This document shows positions 34,342 to 45,300 of a stretch of DNA of 64,000 bases, piece by piece. Source of the stretch: Kingdonia uniflora. Taxonomy: Eukaryota; Streptophyta; Magnoliopsida; Ranunculales; Circaeasteraceae. Both the position numbers and the translations under genes were made by a program. Position 1 is the first letter of the stretch, and each line of letters opens with the position of its first letter. The stretch covers positions 806,001-870,000 of the forward strand of contig JACGCM010000635.1 in the NCBI GenBank assembly GCA_014058105.1, given 5' to 3'. The notes beneath the pieces were generated by a model. The model saw only the letters and a list, made by a program, of their open reading frames with translations. It made no database searches and was not told the DNA's origin.

Positions 34342-34486
34342 ATGTTTGAATAGCCTTAAGGTCTGTTCGAACAGAACAAACTCTATTAGAACAGACTTTG
34401 GGTCTATTCAAACAGAATACTCTGAAGGTTGTTTTTTCAAATAGAAAATAGGCTTTGTTCGAATAAAATTGGGTCTGTTCGAGCAG
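34342..34486. promoter_or_regulatory. Array of seven CTGTTCGAACAG-type palindromes, E 5' LTR
   Basis: Dyad centres lie at 34347.5, 34368.5, 34388.5, 34409.5, 34438.5, 34460.5 and 34480.5. Steps are 21, 20, 21, 29, 22 and 20. The perfect palindrome is at 34363-34374; other units differ from it by one to several bases. The array ends about 85 bp before the TATA box, a normal place for upstream enhancer sites in a U3 region. Confidence 0.75.
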
Positions 34487-34569
34487 ACTAATTGTAAAAC
34501 TCAATTTTGAGTTTTGTTGGAACCCTTTACATGCCTCAAGATGTGAACAATTGTAAATAGTTTCCCTAG

Positions 34570-34577
34570 TATATAAT
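34570..34577 (+). promoter_or_regulatory. E 5' LTR TATA box
   Basis: TATATAAT, matched by TATATAAA at 58852-58859 in the 3' LTR. Transcription would start some 25-35 bp downstream. Confidence 0.65.
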
Positions 34578-34849
34578 GGGAAACTTAGTTTCTTTTAGAG
34601 CCATCCTTGAGTCAATCCTTTGGTGAGAACATTTGGGGAAGATTTCTTGAGTGAGAACCTCTAATAGGTTTTCAGTGATTGTAACCGGAATCTTGAATAA
34701 ACTCTCTCTCTTTTTCTTGCACGATGGACGTAGGCAATTTGCCAAACCACCTTAAACTTGGTGCATTGTGCATTTCTTTTATTGTTGCTTGTTTATGGCA
34801 AACCTAAATTGACTTAGAGTTTCGGCTTCCGGGCTTCCGACTCAATAAT

Positions 34850-34861
34850 TGGTGTCAGAGC
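34850..34861 (+). other. E primer binding site (initiator tRNA-Met)
   Basis: TGGTGTCAGAGC differs at one base from TGGTATCAGAGC, the usual copia site complementary to initiator tRNA-Met. It lies 5 bases inside the LTR end. Confidence 0.85.
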
Positions 34862-34960
34862 GAAGTCGATTCCTCGGTGGTGCGCGATTTAAGGTAACTT
34901 AGGGTTTCTCAATTTCAATTTGCTTTGGGATTTGGTTAGTTCCTAAAAATTGGGAGAAAC

Positions 34961-35396
34961 ATGGAAGATGAAGTTGAAGCTAGTTCTTTGGCCCCGAAAA
35001 AGAATACAACGATGATGTTCAACAATACAAAGATTGAAGTTGAAAAATTTAATAGCATAATTAACTTTGACATGTGGCGATGTGAAGTTATCGTTACCCT
35101 AAGTCAACAAGACTTAGACGAGGTATTGGAGGATAAGCCAGATGACATAGAGGAGAGAGTATGGAGGAAGATGTACAAGAGGGCGTGCGGCCAAATTCGT
35201 TCTTGTCTTGCTCAAGACATTAAATTCCTTGTTATGAATAAAACTTTCGTAAAAGAAATTTGACGGATACTAGAGGAGAAGTACTTGGTAAAGAGCATCC
35301 AAAATCGACTCCACTTGAAGATGAAACTTTATCGCTTCACTATGAGGTAAGGGATTAGTATGTCCGAGCATTTGAATGACTTCACCAAGTTGTTAG
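34961..35396 (+). pseudogene. E gag, first part
   Basis: From ATG at 34961 the product starts MEDEVEASSLAPKK and continues IEVEKFNSIINFDMWRCEVI, LDEVLEDKPDDIEERVWRK and RACGQIRSCLAQDIKFLVM. This is the copia gag capsid pattern (KFDG.NF..W...M...L.Q..L...L). After a stop at 35261, ILEEKYLVKSIQNRLHLKMK and MSEHLNDFTKLLV continue. The frame is cut by F at 35397 and resumes at 39947. Confidence 0.88.
35392..35396. other. Target-site duplication of F, left copy (GTTAG)
   Basis: The right copy is 39947-39951. It lies inside E gag. Confidence 0.9.
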
Positions 35397-36259
35397 TGTA
35401 ATGTCCCAGAATTTCAGGGTATTTTTTTGTTTATTATTAAGTATTGTTACTATTATTCATATATTGTTATTCGTTATGCATCCGTGTTATTTCTTTTGGT
35501 AGGTTTGTATTAGATTCCTTTTGGTAGTTCTGTTGGTTTCAGGCGAAAGTATTTGTGTTTTGGTTTTGGGTGCCCGTTGTGGCTTGGTAGTTGTGTGATA
35601 TTATTGTGTGGTGGTGTGGCGTGATCCCAGGGAATCCTAGGGTAGATTTGGACTTCCTTGTTGCTTCCCCTCCTATCAGGTTTGTCAGTTTCCTCCCGTC
35701 CATTCTTATTCCTTTCTGTCCATTTTCTTCCTTTCTATCCATTTTCTTCCTTTCGGTCCAATTCTTCAGAAAAGATTCCTTTTGTCTTCCATTAAGCTTC
35801 TAAATACACTCCAACACGTCACACATTTGTATATTATTCCTCGTGAGTCTTTTCTATCCATTCCGCATCCATTTATTCCTTTCAGATAAGTTTCTAGCCG
35901 TTAGATTCATTTTTTTGGGTTTTAGGAGTTCCGGTGGCCATTAGGCTGTGGAGGTGGTGTTTAGACCTCAGAAACCCCTAGAAAGTTTGGTAGTAAAGTT
36001 TTATTAGTGTGTCTATAGTTTGGGGTGGTTCCGGTGAGCCGTTGGATTGGCCGCTAGGTTTTCAGAGTTTCCCGAGGAAAAGATTCCTTTTTGGGGGTTT
36101 AGGCATTTTGGAGGCCGTGAGACAGTGGAGGTGGTGTTTCTACCTTGAGAAACCCTTGTTGGACTTGTAGAAGTGTTTGTGTTGTAGTGGGGGTGGCCCG
36201 TGGTGTTTCTGGGGTGGTCCGGGGTACCTCCGGGGTTATTTTTTGGGGCAGGACCAGTT

Positions 36260-36373
36260 TTATTCGAGCAGGACTCTTTCTGCTCGAATATAGTCATTTG
36301 TATTTGAACAGAACACTTCTCTGTTCGAATACACTTGGTTCTGCTCGAACAGGATTAATTCCTGTTCGAACAG
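36260..36373. promoter_or_regulatory. Array of six CTGTTCGAACAG-type palindromes in F
   Basis: Dyad centres lie at 36265.5, 36285.5, 36305.5, 36326.5, 36346.5 and 36367.5. Steps are 20, 20, 21, 20 and 21. The last unit (36362-36373) is the perfect palindrome. A T/C-rich stretch follows directly (36395-36470), as expected near a transcription start. Confidence 0.75.
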
Positions 36374-37155
36374 AGGCGCGATTTCAGCCTTTTTGGCTTT
36401 ATTTCTTCTTCTCCTCTCTTCCCTTTTTTTTTTTTCTCTCCTTCTCTCCCAAATTTTTTCCCCTCTCCTCCATACTATCAACCCACTCTTCCCCATCACT
36501 CGAGGACTCTTCGCCCGCTTTTTCGCAAGCTTCGCTCCTATCCTTGGTAAGTGATTCCCGATTTCTTTTCTGTCCTTTTCGCTCGATTTCGGCGTAGGTC
36601 TGATATCTAGGGTTTGGGTTTGATGTCATCTTCTTGAATTGATTGTTTACTTGTTGTTGCTATTGATTGTGGTAGCTTGTTCTCTATTCCGATTGCCTCG
36701 TCGTCGATCCTAGGTTCGGTTTTCCGAGATGGATTTCCGCAAGACTTGGATTATCGTCAGGCAAGTTTTATCTTCCTTAATAACTAGACCATTATATTGA
36801 TTTGTGAGTTATTATATCACATAGTTTATCAAGTTTATTACCGTGATTATGTTAGTATATTGGTTAATTTCTTGGGACACATTCATGGGTTATCCGTTTG
36901 GCATACCTCAGGCGAGAGTACTTAAGGGTTTGATAAGTTAGTAAAACCCGAGTTAGTTGTAAGTTTAGTTACTAGATAGAACCTGTAGGCTATGTTTAGT
37001 CACAGGTAGTTGTTCTCAGTTGTCATCGATGTGACGATAACTCATGAGATTCCTCTTAGACCGATTTCATTTAGGGTGGTTATCACGAATTTTTTCTTCG
37101 TTGAGGTTGAGAACAAAGATATTTCTCAGTGGGTTACGATGCCTCAGCGTCTTTC

Positions 37156-37179
<24 letters not shown>
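37156..37179. repeat. (TA)n microsatellite
   Basis: About 12 TA units inside F. Confidence 0.9.
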
Positions 37180-37186
<7 letters not shown>

Positions 37187-38220
37187 GAGTGTAGTATTGT
37201 TTGTTAGTTATTAGGGTGCCCAACTTGTTTCAGGGCACTAGTAACTAGGTCGACGATTAGTGGAGATATATGGACAGCGTATGGTTTAGCCGCAATATCT
37301 CAGAGATAGTATAGTTCAGAGACTATAATTTTCACCTCATAGTTTAGCACCTTGGTTAGTTTAGGTTACTGGACTTGGTTTCAGGGTAGTCTTGGGGTGA
37401 CATGGCTTCAGTAAGACATGGTCTTCGATTCGGAGCTCGTCCTCTTGCCTGCTTTTGTTTTGATTAGTCTTAGGACTAGTCTAGGTGTACTCTGTGTTCT
37501 CGAGGCCTGGTCCTTGAGCACTGTCGTTGTGATTGGTGGGTGTTTGGAATGTTGGATTCCATGTAGGAGTGTGGTATCTCCTGGACTGTTAGTTGTTGGT
37601 GGTGAGCAGACGGCTTGTCCCTGGTTGTTGGTTATGGATGTTGAACTTCTGATAGTTTGCCTTAGGATTGTTTGCTTATCGTGTTGTGACACTTATTATC
37701 CTCATGATTCTTAGAGCTAATTGAGCTTACTTATAAGCCTTCCTTCCCCGGGATGAGGCTGTTAGGGCTGTGTTCCCTTCCGTCAACTAGGAGGCAGTGA
37801 GACAGCATGGCTCAGTGAGGTCCGCGGCTGAACCAGGTGGTTTATGAAGTTGTACGTCACCCGAGATATTGGAATACGGCTAAAGCCTCCTGTTGAATCT
37901 GGTTCCTATACATCCGTGCTGGTGACTTATGTACATGATTAGGAGGATTGTGAGGCAGTTCTATTATTGGGGATTGCTGGCTACTTGTTGGACACTTGTA
38001 GGTCACCCCATGAGTACTAGTATGTGTTGACAGCTAGAGCACTGTAACACTTGATGGTAATCATATTGCTTAAGGAATCTTAGAGAGTGATGTTGTTTAG
38101 ATATTGTGACGGTTAAGTTGTTGTTTCATTTAGGTTTAGATGGTGCAACTAAGTCACAGGAGGGCATCTGTGTTCGTTTTGGTTACCATGCTCTCAGGCA
38201 GGTGGTTATCTTATTGTGTG

Positions 38221-38416
38221 CTGGCTGTGTTAGCAGTGGTTGTGTTTCAGTCCTTTGAATTTTTGCTCGCATCCATAGATAGTATATTCTCCTTATCTTA
38301 CTGCGATCAGATACATAGCTGACTGTGTTAGCAGTGGTTGTGTTTCAGTCTTTAGGATTTTTGCTCGCATCCATAGATAGTATATTCTCCTTATCTTACT
38401 ACGATCAGATACATAA
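38221..38416. repeat. Tandem duplication of a 98-bp unit in F
   Basis: CTGGCTGTGTTAGCAGTGG at 38221 recurs as CTGACTGTGTTAGCAGTGG at 38319. The two copies continue in parallel to GATCAGATACATA. Confidence 0.9.
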
Positions 38417-38924
38417 TTAACTCACTATCGGCTGACCCTCGAGAGGTTCGGGGATTCCTCAATCGGGTTAAAATAGAAGGTAGGTCCTGGATGAATACTA
38501 TTATACTTAGTCACCCATTCGGGAGTGTGGGATGGTATGAGACAGTATTTGCGATCCGATACAGGGCTTATCCTGGTAGTTAAAATGCCTCGGAATGTAT
38601 ATATAGTTCAGACATTGGCTCTGTAGGATTTGATAGATTGATGTAATATCCTCATAGTTTGGTCGAGCTAGTACAGTACATCGTACCCTTGTATCCAACA
38701 ATATTCGGTAAGGTAAATCCTTTTTCAGCAGTTGTCAGCCCACTTTAGTCTTGGGGGCTTACCCTTTGGGTTGACATCACTAAATCATTCTGCATCATCA
38801 TCACCATCATCAAGCATATTATTGCATCTCTGCATACCTCCAATTCGTAGGTTCTTCTGATTGAAATCCTTAACCCTTTCTGCAATATGTTTAATTTAGA
38901 ATCTTCTGCACTTGGGATAATCAT

Positions 38925-38997
38925 AAGATTATCTCATTCCATCATATCATCATCATAACATATCATTGCATTGGGATAATTATGGGATTATCCTAGT
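38925..38997. repeat. Paired GATAATC hairpins in F
   Basis: GATAATCATAAGATTATC (7-bp perfect arms) near 38928-38945 and GGATAATTATGGGATTATCC near 38973-38992 are two short foldbacks about 45 bp apart in a locally duplicated stretch. Confidence 0.55.
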
Positions 38998-39951
38998 TCA
39001 TCATATTCTTCTCCGCTTATTAAATTCCTCTTCTCCTAATTGATTTGCGGTGTAATTAGATTCATCTTCCTTCTACATACTCCTCTCCTCTCTGTATCTC
39101 TTCCCTCCCTCTTCTTTGTCTAGTTAATTTATTAGGTTAATTAGTCTGGTTGGTTTCTGTGAGCTTTAGGCCGGTATCTGGTTTTGGGCGATCTCGCTTA
39201 TCTTGTGATAGCTTCAGGGTTGTGCTTGGTTGGGGTTTGTGTAACCCAGTTAGATTGTTGTTGGCTGAGGGTCGTTTACCCTCGTGTGTTATTGTATTCC
39301 TGAGGTAGGTTAGTTGCGCGTGGCGCTGAGGGCCACGATAGTAATTAGAGGATAGTTAGTAGTCCTTGTGACTGGAGCGTAGTTATAATATTAACAATCC
39401 TTTGCACGAGGTATATTTTATAGATAGATTCATTAGAGTTAGTACATATATGTATATCTATTAGGCACCTTTTAGATATCTTGGTAGATATATATTATTT
39501 ACCATTAACAATTATTATATCCTTTTATCATTAATATTTATATCTATCTCATTGGTTAGTATAATCGTTTAGCTATTCTTGGGAGTTAGTGAGCTCGTTG
39601 TTTACTCACTCTCGCATCCCCTTTTCAGTGGCAGGTTGTTTCTGGTTTTAGCTGCTGCAGTGGTGATCATTGGAGAGCTGAGCTGGAGGCTCATTTTCCA
39701 GTTATTACTTTTGGGATTGCTGCGTAGAGGTTTGTAGAATCTTATGTTTAAATTTTGCTTCTAAGTCTTCTGCTGTTTCTGTTTTATATTCCTTATTACT
39801 CTGATGTATTGCTAAGTGAATGACTGGGCAAGAATTTGTCTACAGCTCGGTTGTTTGTGGGGAGAATCTTTGGATTCCCCAACCTGCATATCCTCGAATA
39901 TGAGAAATTGGTCTAGCTACCAATTATCGGATTTTGGGGCGTGATAGTTAG

Positions 39952-40310
39952 CCGACTTAGCAAATCTTGAAGAGATAGTTTGGGATGATGACAAGGTTCT
40001 ATTATTCTTAAACTCACTTCAAGGAGAATTTGAGCACTTCATTACGACAATTACTTATGGAAAGAGTTCATTGAAATATACAGATGTGACTACAGCCGTA
40101 GTAAACCACAAGTAACAGAGAAAGGAGAAACGTGAGACTGGTAAGTCTATAACCGAAGTATTAACAGTTCGAGAAAGATCCTCAGTCAAGAAGATGCCGT
40201 TTGGTAACATTTCTCGGTTAAAATCGAGAGGTCGTGGGGGAAATTGAACAACTTGAGTAAGGACCGATGTACGTTTTGCAAGGAAATGGGTCATTAAAAA
40301 AATGAATTTC
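39952..40310 (+). pseudogene. E gag, second part with degraded zinc knuckle
   Basis: The frame continues from 35396: LADLANLEEIVWDDDKVLLF, LNSLQGEFEHFITTITYGKS, SLKYTDVTTAVVNHK, then a basic SRLKSRGRGGN tract and CTFCKEMGH followed by KNEFP. In the CX2CX4HX4C knuckle, the last Cys is Phe and a stop codon follows His. Copia gag has this order, so the join across F is secure. Confidence 0.85.
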
Positions 40311-40399
40311 CCACGCTTAAGAATAAGAATGTGGGAAAAATGGGTTCTTCTGTGAATGTAGCTTAGGACATAGAAACGGGCGGTACTGATTCTGATTTC

Positions 40400-40900
40400 A
40401 GATTTACTATGACTTCTAGTATATGTGTTATTGATACAAAAGAATGGATTTTAGATTCGGGTGCTACTTATCGTATTTGTACCAAAATGGCTTGTTTTTC
40501 TAGTTTTAAATTGCTAGAAGATGGAGCGGTGTTAATGGGAAACAATAATCCTTGCCGCATCCTAGGGATAGGTATCATTCGTCTAAAGTTACACAATAGG
40601 TTTCTTAAAGGGATTGATGAGGTTCGGTATATTCAGAAAATGAGTAAGAACATTATCTCGATGGGATCACTTGAAGTGAAAGGCTGCAAGGTTGAGTCTG
40701 AGAATAGGGTAAAGAGGCTTCTTAAAGGAGTCAGGGTTATATTGAAGGGTCATAGAAGAAGTAACAACTTGTCCTATTTGTATAGTGCAGCTATTCTTGG
40801 TGAGGTTTCTACCGCGGGAAAGAAGGAGACCGCTTCTAAAGATACTACACGGCAATGGCAGATGCATTTGGCGCATGTGGGAGAAAAGTCTTAGAGTGTT
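40400..40900 (+). pseudogene. E aspartic protease and pre-integrase region
   Basis: The product reads WILDSGATYRICTKMACFSS (active-site DSG intact), LMGNNNPCRILGIGIIRLKL, DEVRYIQKMSKNIISMGSLE and, at the end, QWQMHLAHVGEKS. The last is the copia pre-integrase zinc motif WH.RLGH, changed at several positions. The open stretch from 40409 to 40894 is the longest unbroken part of E. Confidence 0.88.
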
Positions 40901-41349
40901 CTCGCGAACCAGGGGTTTTCGAGAGGTGCCCAGATGTGCAAATTGGATTTTTTAGAATACTGCGTTCTAAGGATGATGACAAAAGTTATGTGCTTCACCG
41001 TGATCTACCGTACTCTTGGAACTCTTGATTATGCTCACTTTGATGATTGGGGACCCTCCAAGAATTTATCGCTTGGGGGGGAAGCATTACTTTGTATCTT
41101 TTGTGGATGACTTTTCTAGGCGTGTTTGGGTGTACACTATGAAGAGGAAGAATGAAGTCCTAAAAATTTTCATGACGTGGATGAAGTTGAGTGAGACTCA
41201 GACCAGCAAAAAGATCAAGTCGTTCCATTCGAATAATGGTGGGGAGTACACTAGTGATCCATTCTTGTAAGTATGTTGGGATGAGGGGATAGATCGACAC
41301 TTCACGGTTAGAAATACACCACAACAAAATGGGGTAGCTCATCATATGT
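40901..41349 (+). pseudogene. E integrase, part before A2
   Basis: The product contains GGKHYFVSFVDDFSRRVWVY, TQTSKKIKSFHSNNGGEYTS and RNTPQQNGVAHH. In the copia DDE core, the usual DNGGEY is NNGGEY (second Asp lost), and the usual GVAERMNRT is GVAHHM. A2 is inserted inside this last motif. The frame resumes at 56014 with NNTLLEKVRCMLSN. Confidence 0.88.
41345..41349. other. Target-site duplication of A2, left copy (ATATG)
   Basis: Identical to 56009-56013. Confidence 0.92.
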
Positions 41350-41949
41350 GTAGGGACCAGATTTTGCAAAGATCAAAATAGCTCGAATTCGATCCTTACA
41401 CAAAGAACTACTATGACAGGAATTAAATAAGGGATAACACTTGACACAGGGGATTTAGCGTGGAAATCCTATAAATAGGTAAAAAACCACGACCTCGAAT
41501 GGAAGATTTTGTTAGAGTAGTATTATTGCTCGAGAGAGAGAGAGAATCTGATTACAAGAGTTAATCTAAGACTAGACAACTAGATATTAGATAATTATAA
41601 GTATTGCATTATCTGTTGACCATCTTGTTTCCTTAGGAGCTCTACCTTTTTATAGACCCTGCTCTCAGCTTGACATCGTGCTTAAAGCAGTTCTCCTGAA
41701 AGTAGGAATCATGGGCAGTTGAGTGTGTAACTGCTAGCTTATGGGAGACAGGTGTATATTGAATTGTTCTGTTTACATTTGTTGTGGACGACCCACGTTC
41801 TGCTTGAGTTTGTGGTCAAGGTGTAACTGTTGACGTGTATGTAACGTGTTTGTTTATGTGTGAGTCTGGTACTGGATAAGATCGAGTCTTCTGCAGTTCG
41901 AGGTATAAATGAGATCGAGTGCCCAGAGCTTGAGGGATAGGTCCCTACA
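41350..41949 (-). repeat. A2 3' LTR
   Basis: Perfect 10-bp inverted ends. A minus-strand TATA box (TATAAAAA) lies at 41647-41654. Confidence 0.93.
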
Positions 41950-41962
41950 ATCGCCCCCTCGC
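41950..41962 (-). other. A2 polypurine tract
   Basis: The minus strand reads TGCGAGGGGGCGAT directly before TGTAGGGACC. Confidence 0.85.
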
Positions 41963-42163
41963 AACTGGAGTCACGTGTTTCTTTAGTTGAGAAAAAAATA
42001 CTAAAATTGGATACTGTGATGACGTAAGCGAGAGTTTGAAAGCCGGAATGTCAGTTTTGAGGAGTATGTTGTCATTTTAACGCGTGAGTGTTATGGTCAG
42101 ACTTGTGATTTTCCCGAGCGGATGACTATCTTGGGAAACAACGTGCATTAAATGTGCTATCTC

Positions 42164-42171
42164 TATAAATA
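42164..42171 (+). promoter_or_regulatory. TATA box for the A2 antisense gene
   Basis: TATAAATA on the plus strand, about 200 bp inside the 3' LTR and about 150 bp before the likely first ATG. It points away from the LTR toward the extra gene. Confidence 0.6.
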
Positions 42172-42309
42172 GTAGTCAGATCTGATCGCTGAATAACCTG
42201 CAACAAATCTTTACTGCATAGAAAAAGAAACAAATATATTGTTTGTTTGAGGGGTGAGAATTTTTTTTGAGTTTTTTGGATGCGTACCTTTGTAACATCT
42301 TGGTTAGGA

Positions 42310-45300
42310 TGAGGAATCGAGTGTATCATGCCCGGCTATCTTTTATCACGGAGGAACCCCGGATATGATATTTTGGCTATCAGAGTAGGGAAACTCCCTT
42401 TGCTGTTTTGTTGAAGGAGTGTTGTTTGAAATATTTCCGGGTATTATCTAGCGTCCGATTTAGCGGCTGGGGTTTATGCGATGCAAAATCCCTGGCCTCT
42501 AATGACGTTCTAATTTATAAGGTAGGAGTCCTCTTCAAGCTCTACAAACTTCGGGTTAGTGGGGATAAGGAGGAAGAAACGGCGGTGGTGGAGGTAGCGT
42601 ATGGAAGAAGGATTGCTTCCTTTGGCACAATTGTTTATTTCTTTTAATTCTTCCTGCAGGGAAATGAAAGAGAAATAGGTGCTTGATCTGTTCCATTCTT
42701 GCATTTTTTGAGCTGTGGCTGAGGTTTCTCTGGAAGATCAGCATTATCCTGGCAACGAGGAAAGAAATAGAGACCTGTCCTGGGGCTCGAGAAAGTATCT
42801 GTAATATTGAGCTTCTAAAAGCTTGATTCTGTAATTGTAAAGCAACACTGTAGGGTTAGTCCTGTAACGAACTTGTTAGATGAAAGTCGAGCGTAATAAA
42901 AGAATATTTTTTTTGTGTCTTACTAGCGAAAAGTAGAAATAGTCAAAACGTCATCGAGCTGCAATATTATGGGAGAAAATAGTTGGTGGGATAACATACC
43001 TTATCCTACCTCGTAAACGACTCGAGCTTATCGGATGTAAAGATAAAGCTCGAAATGTAACCTTTAGACAACTCGATTAAGCACGAAAAGATAATAGTAA
43101 GTAGTTCGAATCCGGGAAGAGTGGGTTATTGAAACTGAAATACGTTGCTTATAGTCAATTAAAAAATTAGTCCTGTTAACTGAACAGTATAAAAGTATGA
43201 CTTGTTCTTTAATAAGGTTATTCATAAAAATGGTGAAGACTTGGTCTCAGAGGGCTGTTGAAGCGCGTGCGTTGAACGATTTGCGCTTAGCATTCAAGAT
43301 TGATGAAATAAGGGAAGCTGTTTTCGGGAAGCAAGGTTATGATGCGGTTCTGTTCGAGACCTGAATGAACTGCAAGGGTAGGACTGATGTAGGAAGGGGT
43401 GAGGAAATGATCCGCGTGCATTGGTCTGAGTCCATGCGTATCTGTTGGCGGTCTGTTGAGGATCGCAAAGAGTTTGTTATGATGATGGCAAGGGAGGAGA
43501 TCATCAATGAGAATAAGGATATCGCCTCAGAGCTACAAAAAGCTTGTAGTGTCGAAAGGCACACCGGTTGCTTCAAATGCAAGTATCTTAGAGATTGGAG
43601 TGCCTGACTATTGTATTTTTAAATTTTCGAAATGTAACTGCCCAAATTTCCTTGAAGAAAACTCTGTTCACAAAAGTAAGCTATGACTAGGACTGCTGTT
43701 GAAATTTTTTGAATTTGTGTTGCTAATTGATATTGACGCTAAAGTTAAGGTGTATAAGTAGGGCAAACAAATGTACGTAGAATTTAAAAATAGATAATTC
43801 AGAATCATGAGTTTGGGGCATTGTGAAAATAGTGGGACCAAGATGCTGAGAGATACACTAAAGTATAATATTTGGTGTAATGATGGGAAGGTGGTTTCAC
43901 CGATGCGGTACGACATGCCTGACAGGTTCAGACAAACAGACAGCTTGGTTCAGGAATTGAGGACTTCTTTTTTGAAAACTCAAAACTGCCAGCGGTTCGG
44001 GGAAAGGTGTATAAGTACTCCATCTCTTCCCTCTTCGAATATAAAAAACCAGAAAGAGAAAAGAAGGGCTAGGGAGATAAAGATTTCAACTGACGATTCC
44101 ATTACCGCAGAAGGAGGAAAGGATATGAGGAAAACAATATCTAGCAGTCTCTATTGCGAACAGTGAGAGGAGGCTGAGATCGAGGAAGTTTTAAAGAAGT
44201 TGCAGAAATTGAGCAAACTGGTGCGGATCAACGTTGCAGATTCTCACTCGGGTGTTGAAGGTAACTCTGTCTTTGTGTTTATAAGAGTTTTTTGTATAAA
44301 AATCTTTATTGTGTTGGGATAAGGATGTAATCCCCACCCAAGCACAAAATAAAAATAATAAGGGGAATAATGACTACGGGGCGAGGAAAAGCGTTGTGTG
44401 ATAATTGTGATTTTAGAAGTGATCTAGTATTGGGAGTTAATAATTGACATTTATACCTCGTCCTATCTGTAGGTTGTGCTGGAACAGCTTCTTGTATAGT
44501 AGATCCTTTACTGTAGATAAGTATGGTTTCGATCTCCAGTTGTGCAAAAGCTGATGAAGTAGACCTAGCAGGGCGTTTATCTCCTATCATCGGAGTAGGG
44601 GACGAGGAGGATATTGTGGCAAAGTTGGTAGAATGGCCTCATTTGAAGGGTGCTCGGGTTGAGTACCTTATGGGTTGTAGTCGATTTAGGGAGTTCTGTA
44701 AGGCCAAAAGTAGTGTAGATAGGATCTGGGGGCATGCCTTTTGATATAGGGGTAATTTCATTAGGACTTGTAGTGTTAGACAAGGAGGGGATTACCTGTA
44801 TTTGCTGTCTGACTTGGCTAAAGAAAAGAAGTGCATGCGTTTGGGGGATGAAGTGTCCTTGGAGTACGTTCAAGGCGTGGTGAAGGAGAGTCGAAGTAAT
44901 GGTTTTTGCTGTTATTTAGCCCAGTTCAATTATGGGCTGGCATTGCCTTTGAGCAATTTGGCTAAGAGTATTATGAATATGATTGGGGATTGCCCGGCGC
45001 AGCTAAATTGCAATTTTTGGGTAGTTATCCTTGTATGCGAAACCCTTAATGAGAGATGGGCTGCATCTGGTAGTGTGAGTAGGATTACTGCCAAGGATTT
45101 TCTAGAGTATTACGCTGTGAAGTATGTCACAATAACTGATGGTGCATATCTTTCTTCTAGTTCTTCGAGACCATGCTTCTTCAACCTGTTTTCAGCAGGG
45201 CGAGTGTGGAACGACAACCTTTTATGGGTGTCTAGTGAATGTCTTCAGTGGTCTGATGAGGAACCCCTGGAACTTAATAATAGAACAATAACAAAGGGTA

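Larger units (their letters stand above)
34330..34844 (+). repeat. E 5' LTR
   Basis: Matches 58585-59128. The right edge is set by the primer site that follows and by loss of homology after ACTCA/ATTCA. The left edge is approximate and may be truncated. It contains the palindrome array (34342-34486) and a TATA box at 34570-34577. Confidence 0.8.
35397..39946. mobile_element. Element F: 4.55-kb solo LTR, probably Ty3/gypsy
   Basis: Begins TGTAATGTCCCAGAATTTC and ends GGGGCGTGATA. These ends are mutated forms of the TGTAACGCCCC...GGGGCGTGACA termini common in plant gypsy LTRs. The perfect GTTAG duplication and the absence of primer site, polypurine tract or any gag-pol domain point to a single long LTR left by recombination between two LTRs. 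Very long LTRs occur in some gypsy lineages. A splice-donor-like CTTGGTAAGT near 36543 and an acceptor-like CCCCTTTTCAG near 39620-39630 suggest a spliced leader. A large non-autonomous element without LTRs is the alternative. Confidence 0.75.

Noticed and set aside
34342..34486. CRISPR-like repeat-spacer array
   Set aside because: This is a plant nuclear LTR. Units are degenerate 12-bp dyads with about 8-bp gaps, not identical long repeats with unique spacers.
36145..36597. 150-codon plus-strand frame in F
   Set aside because: Low-complexity phenylalanine- and serine-rich product from the pyrimidine-rich stretch inside an LTR; no domain.
37408..37714. Overlapping 94- and 98-codon frames in F
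   Set aside because: Antiparallel shadows of each other in LTR sequence without a domain.
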